Shown in pieces: positions 1 through 8,678 of a DNA stretch of 64,000 nucleotides. A model generated the notes under the pieces. That model did not search any database and was not told the origin of the DNA. It saw nothing but the letters and a program-made list of their open reading frames with translations. Both the position numbers and the translations under genes were made by a program. This DNA is from Gluconobacter wancherniae NBRC 103581. Lineage in GTDB: Bacteria; Pseudomonadota; Alphaproteobacteria; Acetobacterales; Acetobacteraceae. Positions within the stretch are counted from its first letter, which is position 1. Every line of letters starts with the position of its first letter. The stretch is from NCBI RefSeq assembly GCF_007988885.1, contig NZ_BJUZ01000001.1, forward strand, positions 1,054,001-1,118,000. Direction: 5' to 3'.

Positions 1-789
1 AAAAAGGCTACGCACCCATCACCGCATGGAAAAGAGAAACAGCCCGCACACGGGGCCCCTAAACCACATCACGCATCCCCGCACCATCATGCAGTCAGCG
101 GGCGCCACGCGGCGGTTGCAGGCGCGGCTGTTGCTGGAGCAGCGGCGGCAGGTGCAGCGGCCGCTCCAGCAACATCGGATGTGCCTGCAACACCTGCATT
201 ACCCCCTGAAGCGGCTCCCACCGATAAAGGGACGAATACGGGCCTGCCTCTGCCACGATATGCAGCCCTGCGCGCTGACAAGGTCTACATGCGGCGCGGA
301 CCGGGAGATCGTTATCCGATCGACTGGGTCTATCATCGCCGTGGCCTGCCTGTAGAAATTGAGCGGGAATTTGATGTCTGGCGCCTTGTGGAAGACTCTG
401 ATGGCCAGAAAGGCTGGGTCCATCAGGCAACACTGTATGGTAGTCGCACATTCGTGATTCCGGGCCTCCCACCAGAGGGAGCTACCGCCCAGAATGGCGA
501 AGCCTCCGCGCAGGCCGGAGACCACATTGGCCGTGCAGATGCACGGGTTCTCGGCACCGTGGCGACACAGGACGAAGCGCGCGCAAAAAAAAATATGGTC
601 CTTCTGATGAGCCATCCGGAAGACGACAGCAGCGTTGTTGCGGTGCTTGAACCTGGTACGGTTGGTAACATCAAGTTGTGCCCGCAGGCTTCGCAGTGGT
701 GTCATGTGGTCGTGAAGGGCTATGACGGGTGGCTACCACGACGTCTCTTCTGGGGCCTGCTTCCAGGCGAGACCATTCAACCCAACTGA
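1..789 (+). CDS. SH3-domain protein, 5' end outside the window
   Basis: The frame is open from the first base, so the true start lies upstream; 262 residues are visible. The first 90 or so are rich in Ala, His and Pro and look like a flexible linker. Two SH3-like modules follow, at about residues 92-150 (VYMRRGPG, then GWVHQATL, the usual ends of a bacterial SH3 repeat) and about 192-256 (ending YDGWLPRRLFWG). Such proteins are usually exported or envelope-bound and bind peptide or glycan, but the N-terminus that would show a signal peptide is missing. A run of nine A at 585-593 lies inside the coding sequence. Pyruvate kinase begins 13 bases after the stop, so the two are probably co-transcribed. 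Function is not known. Confidence 0.8.
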   Translation, partial: KKATHPSPHGKEKQPAHGAPKPHHASPHHHAVSGRHAAVAGAAVAGAAAAGAAAAPATSDVPATPALPPEAAPTDKGTNTGLPLPRYAALRADKVYMRRGPGDRYPIDWVYHRRGLPVEIEREFDVWRLVEDSDGQKGWVHQATLYGSRTFVIPGLPPEGATAQNGEASAQAGDHIGRADARVLGTVATQDEARAKKNMVLLMSHPEDDSSVVAVLEPGTVGNIKLCPQASQWCHVVVKGYDGWLPRRLFWGLLPGETIQPN

Positions 790-802
790 TCCGAGGACAT
801 TC

Positions 803-2233
803 ATGACATCCAGCCTTCATCATCGCCGCACCCGGATTGTCGCCACCCTCGGGCCTGCCTCCTCTTCCCGTGAAGTCATCCTGTCGCTTGCTGAAGCAGG
901 CGTGAATGTCTTTCGCTTGAACTTTTCCCACGGTTCTCACGAAGATCATGCAGACCGCCATGCTGCCATCCGCGAGGCTGAGGCGCGCGTCGGGCGCCCA
1001 CTGGGCATTCTGGCGGATCTGCAGGGCCCGAAACTTCGCGTTGGCGTTTTCGAAAATGGTCCGGTGTTTCTGAAGGAAGGCCAGTCCTTCCGCATGGATC
1101 TCGACCGCACACCGGGCAACGAAACCCGCGTGTGCCTGCCACACCCTGAAATCATTTCAGCCGCGCAGCCCGGCAGCCACCTGCTTCTCGACGACGGCAA
1201 GATGAAGCTGCGTGTCGTTGCAGTCAGCGAAGGTGTCCTCGATACCAAGGTGGTCGTGGGTGGCAAGCTATCAGAGAGAAAAGGTGTCAACGTCCCTGAC
1301 GTGACGCTGCCTATTCCCGCACTGACCGAGAAAGATCGTCGCGATTTTGATTTCGCGCTCTCCCTGGGCGTCGATTTTGTGGCGCTGTCTTTCGTTCAGC
1401 GCCCCGAGGATGTGCAGGAAGCACGCGACATCGCTGATGGTCGTGCCTGGATCGTAACCAAGCTTGAAAAACCACAGGCTATGGAGGCTCTTGAGCCCAT
1501 CGTTCGTCTGTCTGATGCGATCATGGTAGCCCGAGGGGATCTTGGTGTTGAACTTCCTCCCGAGGAAGTTCCAGTGGCACAGAAGCGGGCGATTGCCGAG
1601 GCTCGCCGTCAGTGCAAACCGGTAATCGTGGCGACACAGATGCTTGAAAGCATGATCGAGAGCCCCACGCCGACACGCGCAGAAGTCTCCGACGTATCGA
1701 ATGCTGTTTATGATGGCGCTGATGCTGTCATGCTTTCAGCAGAGAGTGCGGCTGGCCGCTACCCGCTTGAATCCGTTGAAATCATGGCCCGTATTGCGGC
1801 ACGTGTGGAACAGGATGACGAATGGCGGGCGCGTATGGACAAAGTCCGTTTCACGCCAGAAGACACCATTCAGGACGCAATCGCGCAGGCTGCATGGCAG
1901 GTGAGCTGTACATTGCAAGCCAAAGCGATTGCTGCTCACACCAAGGGTGGACGCGGAGCGCTGCTTATGGCTCGCGAACGTCCACATTGCCCTATCCTGG
2001 CCTTGACACCCGATATCAACGTCGCACGTCGGCTGTGTGTTGTCTGGGGGACTTTCCCTCATGTGACGGAACACGAGCGCACAGCTTATGGTATCGAAGA
2101 GCTGGCCGCTCCTGCAGCAGAGCTGGCGAAAACACTACACTTTTGCGTCAAAAATGACCGGGTTCTGGTTCTCGCTGGCCGTCCTTACGGGCACGCGGGC
2201 AGCACAAACACACTACGCATCGTAACAGCTTGA
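803..2233 (+). CDS. pyk: Pyruvate kinase
   Basis: Catalyses phosphoenolpyruvate + ADP to pyruvate + ATP, the last step of glycolysis. The 476 residues match the family length. Visible motifs are FRLNFSHGSHEDH near residues 38-50 (nucleotide and K+ site), TKLEKPQ with the catalytic Lys near 220, and ARGDLGVELP near 243-252 (metal and PEP site), followed by a C-terminal domain from about 350. The ATG at 803 follows a GAGGA sequence and gives the expected N-terminus (RTRIVATLGPAS); an in-frame upstream extension lies in the previous gene and is not needed. Pyruvate dehydrogenase, which uses the product, is encoded at 44-49 kb. Confidence 0.97.
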   Translation: MTSSLHHRRTRIVATLGPASSSREVILSLAEAGVNVFRLNFSHGSHEDHADRHAAIREAEARVGRPLGILADLQGPKLRVGVFENGPVFLKEGQSFRMDLDRTPGNETRVCLPHPEIISAAQPGSHLLLDDGKMKLRVVAVSEGVLDTKVVVGGKLSERKGVNVPDVTLPIPALTEKDRRDFDFALSLGVDFVALSFVQRPEDVQEARDIADGRAWIVTKLEKPQAMEALEPIVRLSDAIMVARGDLGVELPPEEVPVAQKRAIAEARRQCKPVIVATQMLESMIESPTPTRAEVSDVSNAVYDGADAVMLSAESAAGRYPLESVEIMARIAARVEQDDEWRARMDKVRFTPEDTIQDAIAQAAWQVSCTLQAKAIAAHTKGGRGALLMARERPHCPILALTPDINVARRLCVVWGTFPHVTEHERTAYGIEELAAPAAELAKTLHFCVKNDRVLVLAGRPYGHAGSTNTLRIVTA

Positions 2234-2242
2234 TTCATAAAA

Positions 2243-2270
2243 AACGCCTCCCTTGTTTGAGGGAGGCGTT
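2243..2270 (-). terminator. Hairpin between pyk and tyrA, best terminator on the minus strand
   Basis: An 11-bp perfect stem (AACGCCTCCCT with AGGGAGGCGTT) closes a 6-base loop. Read on the minus strand the stem runs into a T tract, so it should end the hpnL-tyrA transcript. Read on the plus strand it lies 9 bases after the pyk stop but has no T tract, so it may stop pyk transcripts less well. Confidence 0.8.
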
Positions 2271-2321
2271 CATAAGCACAACTACAGAACAAACTTTCTG
2301 CTGATTACGGGCAGTCTTTTT

Positions 2322-3200
2322 TCAGGCTTGACGATTGGCAATCAGAGTCCGACGGATCTGACGACCGCGCGCAATCCTGTCAGTAATAGACTCTACATCA
2401 CCCGCTCTGATGGCGTCTGCCATGCCCTTGGTGTCGGCGGTGAAACGGTCGAGCGTTTCGAGCAATATTTCACGGTTGGCAAGAAAGATGTCCCGCCACA
2501 TCACAGGGTCGGAAGCTGCGATGCGCGTGAAATCCCTGAAACCAGATGCTGCATATTCCAACACATCCGCACGCAGTTCATCTGAGAGGTTGTCCGCAGT
2601 ATCACAGATCGTGAAGGCCAGAAGGTGGGGCAGGTGGCTTACGATCGCGCATACCTGATCGTGATATGCATCTTCGAGTACACGGGTGCGGGCACCGCAC
2701 TGCTTCCAGAGCTGCTCGATCTTGTGAATAGCGCTCGTATCAGTATTTGCAGGTGGAATAAGAAGGCACCAGCGATCCTCGAACAGCGTCGCAAAACCTG
2801 CGTCGGGGCCTGAATGCTCCGTACCAGCCATAGGGTGTGCAGGGACGTATGAAACACCAGTTGGAAGGGCGGTCGATATCCTGGGACCAAGCTGCCCACG
2901 GACAGAAGCGACATCCGTAAGTATCGCCCCCTGTTTCATATACGGCAGCATTTCGAGAGCAACTGCCTCCACAGCACCAACCGGCACACAGAGAACCACA
3001 CAATCAGCTTTCGCCGCTTCGGCCAAATCGGCCGTCACGATATCTGCCAGGCCGAGTTCTCTGACACGGTCCAACACTGCAGCATTGCTATCGGCCGCGA
3101 TAAGAGTCTGAGCGATGCCTCTGTCTTCGCGTGCGCGACGGAGTATGGATGAGCCAATCAGTCCGGGACCAACAACAGCAAGACTTTTAAAAAGGGTCAT
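2322..3200 (-). CDS. tyrA: Prephenate/arogenate dehydrogenase
   Basis: NAD(P)-dependent oxidative decarboxylation of prephenate (or arogenate) on the tyrosine pathway. The 292-residue protein begins with a Rossmann motif VVGPGLIGSS (residues 9-18), has the conserved HPMAGTEHSG at 122-131, and a helical C-terminal dimerisation domain containing SHLPHLLAF (188-196). Start: the ATG at 3200 puts the glycine-rich loop at residues 11-16 as in the family; the longer frame up to 3347 overlaps the upstream gene. Only one base separates it from the stop of the HpnL-like gene, so translation is probably coupled. Cyclohexadienyl substrate choice cannot be read from sequence. Confidence 0.92.
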   Translation of the reverse strand: MTLFKSLAVVGPGLIGSSILRRAREDRGIAQTLIAADSNAAVLDRVRELGLADIVTADLAEAAKADCVVLCVPVGAVEAVALEMLPYMKQGAILTDVASVRGQLGPRISTALPTGVSYVPAHPMAGTEHSGPDAGFATLFEDRWCLLIPPANTDTSAIHKIEQLWKQCGARTRVLEDAYHDQVCAIVSHLPHLLAFTICDTADNLSDELRADVLEYAASGFRDFTRIAASDPVMWRDIFLANREILLETLDRFTADTKGMADAIRAGDVESITDRIARGRQIRRTLIANRQA

Positions 3201-3201
3201 T

Positions 3202-4329
3202 TCACGACGCGCGGCTTGTAGAGGTTGAAAAAACCGGCTTGTCTTTGGGTTGCACTCTGGGCAGCTCGCCTTTGACAGATTTAGGCACCGGCCCGACTGA
3301 TATCTCCGGCTTGCCCTTACCTGCCAAACGCAGGCGACGCATTTCAACGATCTGCCAGAACAGAAGAACCGGAATACCGATCAGAAGATCACGACCGCGA
3401 CGAAGAAGAGAGAGGCTTAGGGAAATTTCGGAATCAATCCCGAATATCATACCCAAGGCCACATAAGCCGCCTCTTGCACGCCAAGCGCACCAGGAACCA
3501 GGAAACCAGCGGACATTATGCCGCAGACCACACCTTCGATTGCAATAGCGGAGAGAAGATCAGCTTTCGCACCCAGCATATGCAGGGCACACCAAGTCAT
3601 AAATCCCCCTGCGAGCCAGCAGCAGAAATGGCTGAAAGCCCCGCGCATGATGCGATCTGGCCTGCTCCACAGCGCCTCAAGGCTGACCTGAAAGGCATCG
3701 GTATTATCAATGAGGGCGTCACGCCATTCCGACGCGATGTGCCGACCAAAAAACTGGGCAGCCTTCTTGACCATCGGACCACCACGATGCTGGGTCCAGA
3801 TAAAACCAGCGATACCGATCGCCAGAACCGCCATCCCGCCCATAAGGGGCCAGATGAAACGTGCAGCACCCTGATGTCCGGCGAGGCATGCCAGCGCCAG
3901 AAGAACAAATGCAATCTGACCAAGAACTTCAGTGGTTATATCGACGAGATTAGCTGCAACACCCTCGGGCCAGTGCAGCTCTTCTCCATTGAGAGATCGT
4001 GGATCTTTCCCCGACAGCGTTGCCCGCACACCAATGACAATTCCCCCCAATTGGGAGAATGGCAGGCAGGCGCCCGCAGCATCACGCACAAGGCGTGCTG
4101 ATGTCAGCCGGCGAAGGCCAAGCTGCGGCACAGCGCCTTTCCAGGCAACGCCGAGACCAAGATCAACAATAAGCTGGAAGATGACCAGGAGGATAAAACC
4201 CCCAATCCCTACTTTCCCCAGCGCTTCCACAACCGGCTGAATGCCGGCTCTGGCCGCAATGAAAGTAAACAGGGCCACGCCCAGCAGGGACAGAAGAATG
4301 GGGAGTGTTTTTTTCAACGTTTTCGTCAC
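3202..4329 (-). CDS. hpnL: HpnL-like polytopic membrane protein (LPG synthase TM family)
   Basis: A 375-residue protein with about eight hydrophobic segments, the first at residues 9-29. It resembles the membrane half of lysylphosphatidylglycerol synthase (UPF0104), with segments such as FSQLGGIVIGV and the typical AGFLVPGALGVQEAAYV near the C-terminal third. Members called HpnL occur in some hopanoid clusters, and this gene lies divergent from hpnA, so that name fits the context; the sequence alone supports only a lipid-related transporter or flippase-like role. The predicted start is GTG at 4329. The C-terminal 50 residues are polar and rich in Pro and Lys. tyrA follows one base after its stop. 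Confidence 0.72.
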   Translation of the reverse strand: MTKTLKKTLPILLSLLGVALFTFIAARAGIQPVVEALGKVGIGGFILLVIFQLIVDLGLGVAWKGAVPQLGLRRLTSARLVRDAAGACLPFSQLGGIVIGVRATLSGKDPRSLNGEELHWPEGVAANLVDITTEVLGQIAFVLLALACLAGHQGAARFIWPLMGGMAVLAIGIAGFIWTQHRGGPMVKKAAQFFGRHIASEWRDALIDNTDAFQVSLEALWSRPDRIMRGAFSHFCCWLAGGFMTWCALHMLGAKADLLSAIAIEGVVCGIMSAGFLVPGALGVQEAAYVALGMIFGIDSEISLSLSLLRRGRDLLIGIPVLLFWQIVEMRRLRLAGKGKPEISVGPVPKSVKGELPRVQPKDKPVFSTSTSRAS

Positions 4330-4346
4330 ATGCCGTTTGGCACTGC

Positions 4347-4374
4347 TCTATAGCATCGCAATCATGACGTCCAA
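4347..4374 (-). promoter_or_regulatory. Possible sigma-70 promoter for hpnL-tyrA
   Basis: On the minus strand TTGGAC, a 16-base spacer and TATAGA can be read, the -10 ending 18 bases before the GTG start of the HpnL-like gene. Both hexamers are imperfect, so this is only a candidate. Confidence 0.3.
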
Positions 4375-4452
4375 TTTACAAACGCTTTCCCCCGAAGGCC
4401 GGGAAGACTATGCTGCCGCTTTTTGCAGACGGACCAAGGAGAATTCGCCACC

Positions 4453-5448
4453 ATGAACGATGTTACACTCGTTACAGGGGCTACCGGGTTCGTTGGCTCG
4501 GCCGTTGCCCGTGTGCTTCTGGAAAGAGGCCATAAATTGCGTCTTCTCGTCCGGCCGACGTCCGACAGATCGAACATCGCCGAACTCGATGCCGAGCTCG
4601 CCATAGGGGATTTGTCAGACCCTGCGACTCTGAAAGAGGCGCTTCAAGGGGTAAAGTATCTTTTCCATGTGGCCGCGGATTACAGATTATGGGTTCCCGA
4701 TCCAGAAGCCATGATGAAAGCGAATGTTGCGGGAACGCGAGAGCTGATGCTAGCGGCGCAGGAAGCAGGCGTTGAGCGTATTGTGTATTGCTCATCAGTC
4801 GCCGCACTGGGACTTCACAAGGATGGCACGTCTGCTGACGAAAACACTCCCAACAAGGAGCGTGACGTGGTGGGGGTGTACAAGCTTTCCAAGTTCCGGG
4901 CTGAACAGGAAGTTCTGCGCCTCATTAAGGAAAACGCTCTTCCTGCCGTCATCGTCAATCCATCCACGCCTGTTGGCCCGCGCGACATCAAACCCACGCC
5001 AACCGGGCAGATGATCCTGGATTGCGCAGCCGGACGCATGCCGGCTTACGTGGAAACCGGCCTGAATATCGTCCATGTCGATGATGTTGCAGAAGGTCAC
5101 GTGCTGGCGTTCGAACGCGGCAAGATTGGCGAAAAATATATTCTGGGTGGTGAGAACATGATGCTCGGTGAGCTGTTTTCGCTCGTGAGCGAAATCGCAT
5201 GCGTCAAACCGCCGAGGATCAAACTCAAACAGTCCTGGCTTTACCCTGTGGCACTTGTCTCAGAATGGCTGGCCCGTGGTTTCGGGATCGAACCGCGCGT
5301 AACCCGGGAAACGCTGGAAATGTCAAAAAAGCTTATGTTCTTCTCCTCCCTTAAAGCCCAGGAACATCTGGGATACGCTCCGCGTCCTGCGCGTGATGCG
5401 ATATCGGATGCAGTATCGTGGTTTCGAATGCACGGGCGGATCGACTGA
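4453..5448 (+). CDS. hpnA: Hopanoid-associated NAD-dependent sugar epimerase/dehydratase HpnA
   Basis: Extended short-chain dehydrogenase of 331 residues. The nucleotide-binding TGATGFVGSAVA spans residues 8-19, and the catalytic YKLSK has Tyr143 and Lys147 with an upstream CSSVA (Ser at 114-115). HpnA proteins are tied to hopanoid side-chain processing; the exact substrate is not settled. The ATG at 4453 follows AAGGAG with 11 bases of spacing, and the longer frame from 4423 adds nothing conserved. hpnB starts one base after the stop, so the two should be translated together. First gene of the rightward hpnA-hpnB-hpnC group. Confidence 0.9.
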   Translation: MNDVTLVTGATGFVGSAVARVLLERGHKLRLLVRPTSDRSNIAELDAELAIGDLSDPATLKEALQGVKYLFHVAADYRLWVPDPEAMMKANVAGTRELMLAAQEAGVERIVYCSSVAALGLHKDGTSADENTPNKERDVVGVYKLSKFRAEQEVLRLIKENALPAVIVNPSTPVGPRDIKPTPTGQMILDCAAGRMPAYVETGLNIVHVDDVAEGHVLAFERGKIGEKYILGGENMMLGELFSLVSEIACVKPPRIKLKQSWLYPVALVSEWLARGFGIEPRVTRETLEMSKKLMFFSSLKAQEHLGYAPRPARDAISDAVSWFRMHGRID

Positions 5449-5449
5449 A

Positions 5450-6592
5450 ATGCTCTTTCCGGCCGCTATCCTTTCCCTCCTGACCTGGCTTTATCTAGTT
5501 TTCTTCCATGGAAGTTTCTGGCGTGACGGCCCACTCCTGAAGACCGGCCCAAGGCCTCCCGTATGGCCGGATGTGGCCATTATCGTTCCTGCACGGGACG
5601 AAGCCGAAGCCATTCAACCCTGCCTGACATCGCTACTTGAACAGGATTATGAGGGTAAGCTCTCCATCATCCTTGTGGATGACGAAAGTGAAGACGGAAC
5701 CGGGGATCTCGCGCGCGCACTTCCTGATCCACATGGACGTCTGACCGTATTAACGGGCAAAAAACGCGTGGAAGGCTGGAGCGGCAAGCTCTGGGCTGTT
5801 CATCAGGGTGAACAGGAAGCTCACGAACGCATCGCGTCAGACGGGTACGTATTACTGACTGACGGCGACATCATTCATGCACCAACGCACCTGACAACAC
5901 TCGTTGCCAAGGCTCAGGCAGACAATCTGGACATGGTGTCCGAGATGGTTGCCCTGAACTGTGAAAGCTCCGCTGAACGCTCACTGGTTCCCGCATTTGT
6001 GTATTTTTTCGCAATGCTTTACCCGTTCCGTAAGGTAGCGGATGAGTATTCCAAAGTGGCTGGCGCTGCTGGAGGAACGATACTCCTGCGCCGCAATAAA
6101 CTCATCGAAATCGGTGGAATTGAATCCCTTCGTGGCGCCCTGATTGACGACTGCACGCTTGCTGCTCACGTCAAAAAATCAGGGGGAAAGCTGTATCTCG
6201 GCCACAGCACGCTGGCATGGTCAGTGCGTCCATATCGTGGGGCTTCTGACATCTGGCGCATGATTGCACGAACCGCATATGTGCAGTTGCATCATTCTCC
6301 GCTGGCCCTGCTCGGAACGCTACTGGGAATGGGCCTGATCTGGCTTTTACCAGTGGGATTGACCTTGTTTGGTACCGGCCGTGCAAGGAAAATCGGCTTT
6401 CTGACATACGCAGTCTCCTGCATCACCTTCATTCCAACACTGCGTCGTTTCCAGCTTCCTTTATGGCGCGCTTTGCCGCTGCCCCTCATTGCAGGTTTCT
6501 ACATGGCCGCAACAGTGGGTTCGGCAATTGATCATCACCGCGGTGTTGGCGTGCGCTGGAAAGACCGCTCATATACAGACGAGGCATCGTGA
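5450..6592 (+). CDS. hpnB: Hopanoid-associated family 2 glycosyltransferase HpnB
   Basis: 380 residues: a short N-terminal membrane segment (about 3-20), a GT-A fold with IIVPARDEAEAI at 44-55 and LVDDESEDGTGD at 75-86, a TDGDIIHA metal-binding motif near residue 140, and three or so C-terminal membrane spans from about residue 280. This is the HpnB layout. It probably moves a sugar onto a hopanoid or a related lipid at the cytoplasmic membrane; the acceptor is not proven. Start: ATG at 5450, directly after the hpnA stop. Its TGA overlaps the GTG start of hpnC by four bases (GTGA). Confidence 0.88.
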   Translation: MLFPAAILSLLTWLYLVFFHGSFWRDGPLLKTGPRPPVWPDVAIIVPARDEAEAIQPCLTSLLEQDYEGKLSIILVDDESEDGTGDLARALPDPHGRLTVLTGKKRVEGWSGKLWAVHQGEQEAHERIASDGYVLLTDGDIIHAPTHLTTLVAKAQADNLDMVSEMVALNCESSAERSLVPAFVYFFAMLYPFRKVADEYSKVAGAAGGTILLRRNKLIEIGGIESLRGALIDDCTLAAHVKKSGGKLYLGHSTLAWSVRPYRGASDIWRMIARTAYVQLHHSPLALLGTLLGMGLIWLLPVGLTLFGTGRARKIGFLTYAVSCITFIPTLRRFQLPLWRALPLPLIAGFYMAATVGSAIDHHRGVGVRWKDRSYTDEAS

Positions 6593-7449
6593 CCGACGAT
6601 ATCTGGGGAAAAGAGGACGTTACATCCTCAAAAGGTAAATCAGACGAAAATTTTCCGGTTGGATCGTTTCTGATCTCCGGCAGGCTTCGCCCCTATGTAT
6701 ACGACTACTATAATTTTGCCCGCGTGGCAGACGATATGGTCGACAATACTGGCCTGACGGATGCTCAGAAAACTTTGCGTCTCAAAGGCATGGCAGCGGT
6801 TATTCGAGGGGAAATCAAAGCCCCCCAGCGCGCCGATGCACAGACAGCGGTGAAGCTCCGCGAAACGCTCCTGAAAACAGGCGTCCCCCTCGACACCGCG
6901 ACAGATCTGATCGAAGCGTTCTGCATGGATGCAGACAAAAATCGCTATCAGAGCTGGGAGGAGCTGCTGCATTACTGCCGCTACTCTGCAAACCCTGTAG
7001 GGCGCTTTCTGTTGCTTCTACATGGAGAAAGCGCCGACACGATCGCGCCCTCCGATGCACTTTGTTCCGCACTTCAGGTTGTCAATCATCTTCAAGACGT
7101 TGCCGACGATCTGAAGACGCTCAACCGCTGCTATATTCCCCTGCCATGGCTGGAAGAGGAGGGCGTCAAAATTGATGACCTCCGCCTTGCCAGAAGCAAA
7201 CCTGGAATACGGCGAGTTCTAAACAGATTGCTGGATGGTGTGGATGCACTCAACACCCAGGCCCGCGCTCTGCCCATGCTCGTCAAGGACCGACGGATGC
7301 GTTTGGAGTCAGCGGTGATTGTGGAACTGTGTCACATTCTGGCACGACGCCTGCGACATCAGGATCCCCTGTTCGAGCGGGTCGCCCTTACCAAAGCAGA
7401 CGGTGCTAAGGCCCTGATCCTCGCCTTGAGGCACTTCAACGCCCGATAA
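6589..7449 (+). CDS. hpnC: Hydroxysqualene synthase HpnC (squalene synthase family)
   Basis: Squalene/phytoene synthase fold of 286 residues. The first Asp-rich motif is ARVADDMVDN (45-53, DxxxD form), and the second is HLQDVADDLK near residue 167-176; YSANPVGR lies between them. By established work on HpnC/D/E, HpnC turns presqualene diphosphate into hydroxysqualene. It starts with GTG inside the hpnB stop (GTGA), so it depends on hpnB translation. In many genomes hpnC and hpnD are adjacent; here two leftward genes separate them. A 10-bp hairpin follows the stop. Confidence 0.92.
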   Translation: MTDDIWGKEDVTSSKGKSDENFPVGSFLISGRLRPYVYDYYNFARVADDMVDNTGLTDAQKTLRLKGMAAVIRGEIKAPQRADAQTAVKLRETLLKTGVPLDTATDLIEAFCMDADKNRYQSWEELLHYCRYSANPVGRFLLLLHGESADTIAPSDALCSALQVVNHLQDVADDLKTLNRCYIPLPWLEEEGVKIDDLRLARSKPGIRRVLNRLLDGVDALNTQARALPMLVKDRRMRLESAVIVELCHILARRLRHQDPLFERVALTKADGAKALILALRHFNAR

Positions 7450-7455
7450 GCCTGT

Positions 7456-7480
7456 GGTGGAAGTCACAAGGACTTCCACC
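7456..7480. terminator. Hairpin between convergent hpnC and aminotransferase genes
   Basis: A perfect 10-bp stem (GGTGGAAGTC with GACTTCCACC) around a 5-base loop lies between two converging stops. Neither side carries a T tract, so it is a candidate bidirectional stop or 3'-end stabiliser rather than a classic intrinsic terminator. Confidence 0.5.
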
Positions 7481-7491
7481 CGCAATGTGCG

Positions 7492-8667
7492 TCAGGCCAT
7501 TACATGGTCAAGAGCTGCACAGAACGCTTCCATCTCAGCCATCGATCCCACTGTGATGCGCGAAGCGTTCGGCCAGATTTCCCACGAACGTCCAATCAAC
7601 ACGTTCTGGCGCAGGAATGCGTCTTTGATTGGGCCAGCAGGCTTTTTCCAGTCCAGAACAAACATGTTCGCATCAGACGGGATAAAGCTGACACCACGCT
7701 TTGTCAGGTGATCAAATGTCATCGTCCGGGCAGCGATCATTTCGCTCCGGCGTGCTGCGATATCCGCAGCCATCGTCAGGCTCTTGGTACCACAGGCCAC
7801 AGCCGGCATTGGCAGCATGGACGTCTCGTTTTCGCCATCATAACGCATCATGCGAGCATGAACGTCAGGATGGGCGAAGCTTAGTCCAAGGCGCAGACCG
7901 GCCATACCAAAGATTTTGGAGAAAGTGCGCAGAACGATAACTTCCTTGCCCTGACCAACGAGAGAAAGTGCGCTCTTTGTGTTCGAGAAATGGATATATG
8001 CCTCATCTACAAGAACAATAGAGCCCTTAGGCTTGTTCTCGACGAGCCATGCAATGTCTTCGAGTGGCGTGACGGTGCCGGTCGGATTGTTGGGTGTACA
8101 AATATAGTACACACCTGCGTTCGGGTCAGCCTTAAGCATGGCGCGAACGTCTGTCTTATATCCGTTTTCCGCCTTCAGCGGGATTCGGGTCAGGGGCACC
8201 TTAAGCCAGTCTGCCACACCCCATGCCGCCTCATAGGACGGATTGGCCGTCACGAGACCCCGTGTGGGGGAGCAGAACGTCACGACACTACGCATGAGCG
8301 GATCGGATGAACCGGCCCAGGCAATGACGTGATCTTCAGGAATATTCTCGACTGCACTGACCGTCGAGAGAAGATTGGAGTGCATATGACCTGTCGGGTC
8401 GTATCGGTTGCCGTGAAAAACGACCTCAGCCCCGATCTTTGCAGCAGCCGGGAAGGGACCGGTCCAGCATTCGTTACTGCCGATACGGACCAGCTTGGTC
8501 ACATCCACATTCGGCATTGCCGTCAGGGAACGGGCATTTGCATGACCGATGATGGAGTTTGCAATGGCGCCGCCTCCCAGCAAGGCGGCGATACGGCCGA
8601 AGCTGCGGCGGGAATATCCCCGCGCAAGAAGATCATCACGGGCTTCCGGCGAAAGAGCGTCGGTCAT
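7492..8667 (-). CDS. HisC-like PLP aminotransferase with Tat-type signal
   Basis: Class I/II aminotransferase of the histidinol-phosphate/aromatic type, 391 residues. NNPTG at 193-197, DEAY at 221-224 and the PLP lysine in TFSKIFGMAGLRL (Lys251) are all present. Unusually, residues 19-25 read SRRSFGR, matching the twin-arginine consensus, followed by a hydrophobic stretch (26-40) and an ANA cleavage motif (43-45), so the folded enzyme may be exported. The ATG at 8667 follows AGGAG with 10 bases of spacing; a second in-frame ATG at 8703 would add 12 residues. It lies between hpnC and hpnD on the opposite strand. Substrate unknown: histidinol phosphate, aromatic amino acids or something envelope-linked are all open. 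Confidence 0.85.
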   Translation of the reverse strand: MTDALSPEARDDLLARGYSRRSFGRIAALLGGGAIANSIIGHANARSLTAMPNVDVTKLVRIGSNECWTGPFPAAAKIGAEVVFHGNRYDPTGHMHSNLLSTVSAVENIPEDHVIAWAGSSDPLMRSVVTFCSPTRGLVTANPSYEAAWGVADWLKVPLTRIPLKAENGYKTDVRAMLKADPNAGVYYICTPNNPTGTVTPLEDIAWLVENKPKGSIVLVDEAYIHFSNTKSALSLVGQGKEVIVLRTFSKIFGMAGLRLGLSFAHPDVHARMMRYDGENETSMLPMPAVACGTKSLTMAADIAARRSEMIAARTMTFDHLTKRGVSFIPSDANMFVLDWKKPAGPIKDAFLRQNVLIGRSWEIWPNASRITVGSMAEMEAFCAALDHVMA

Positions 8668-8678
8668 ACGGTTCAGGC

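Noticed and set aside
3475-4101. 208-codon plus-strand ORF inside the HpnL-like gene
   Set aside because: Antisense to a clear membrane protein; composition is polar and patternless, and no ribosome site is present.
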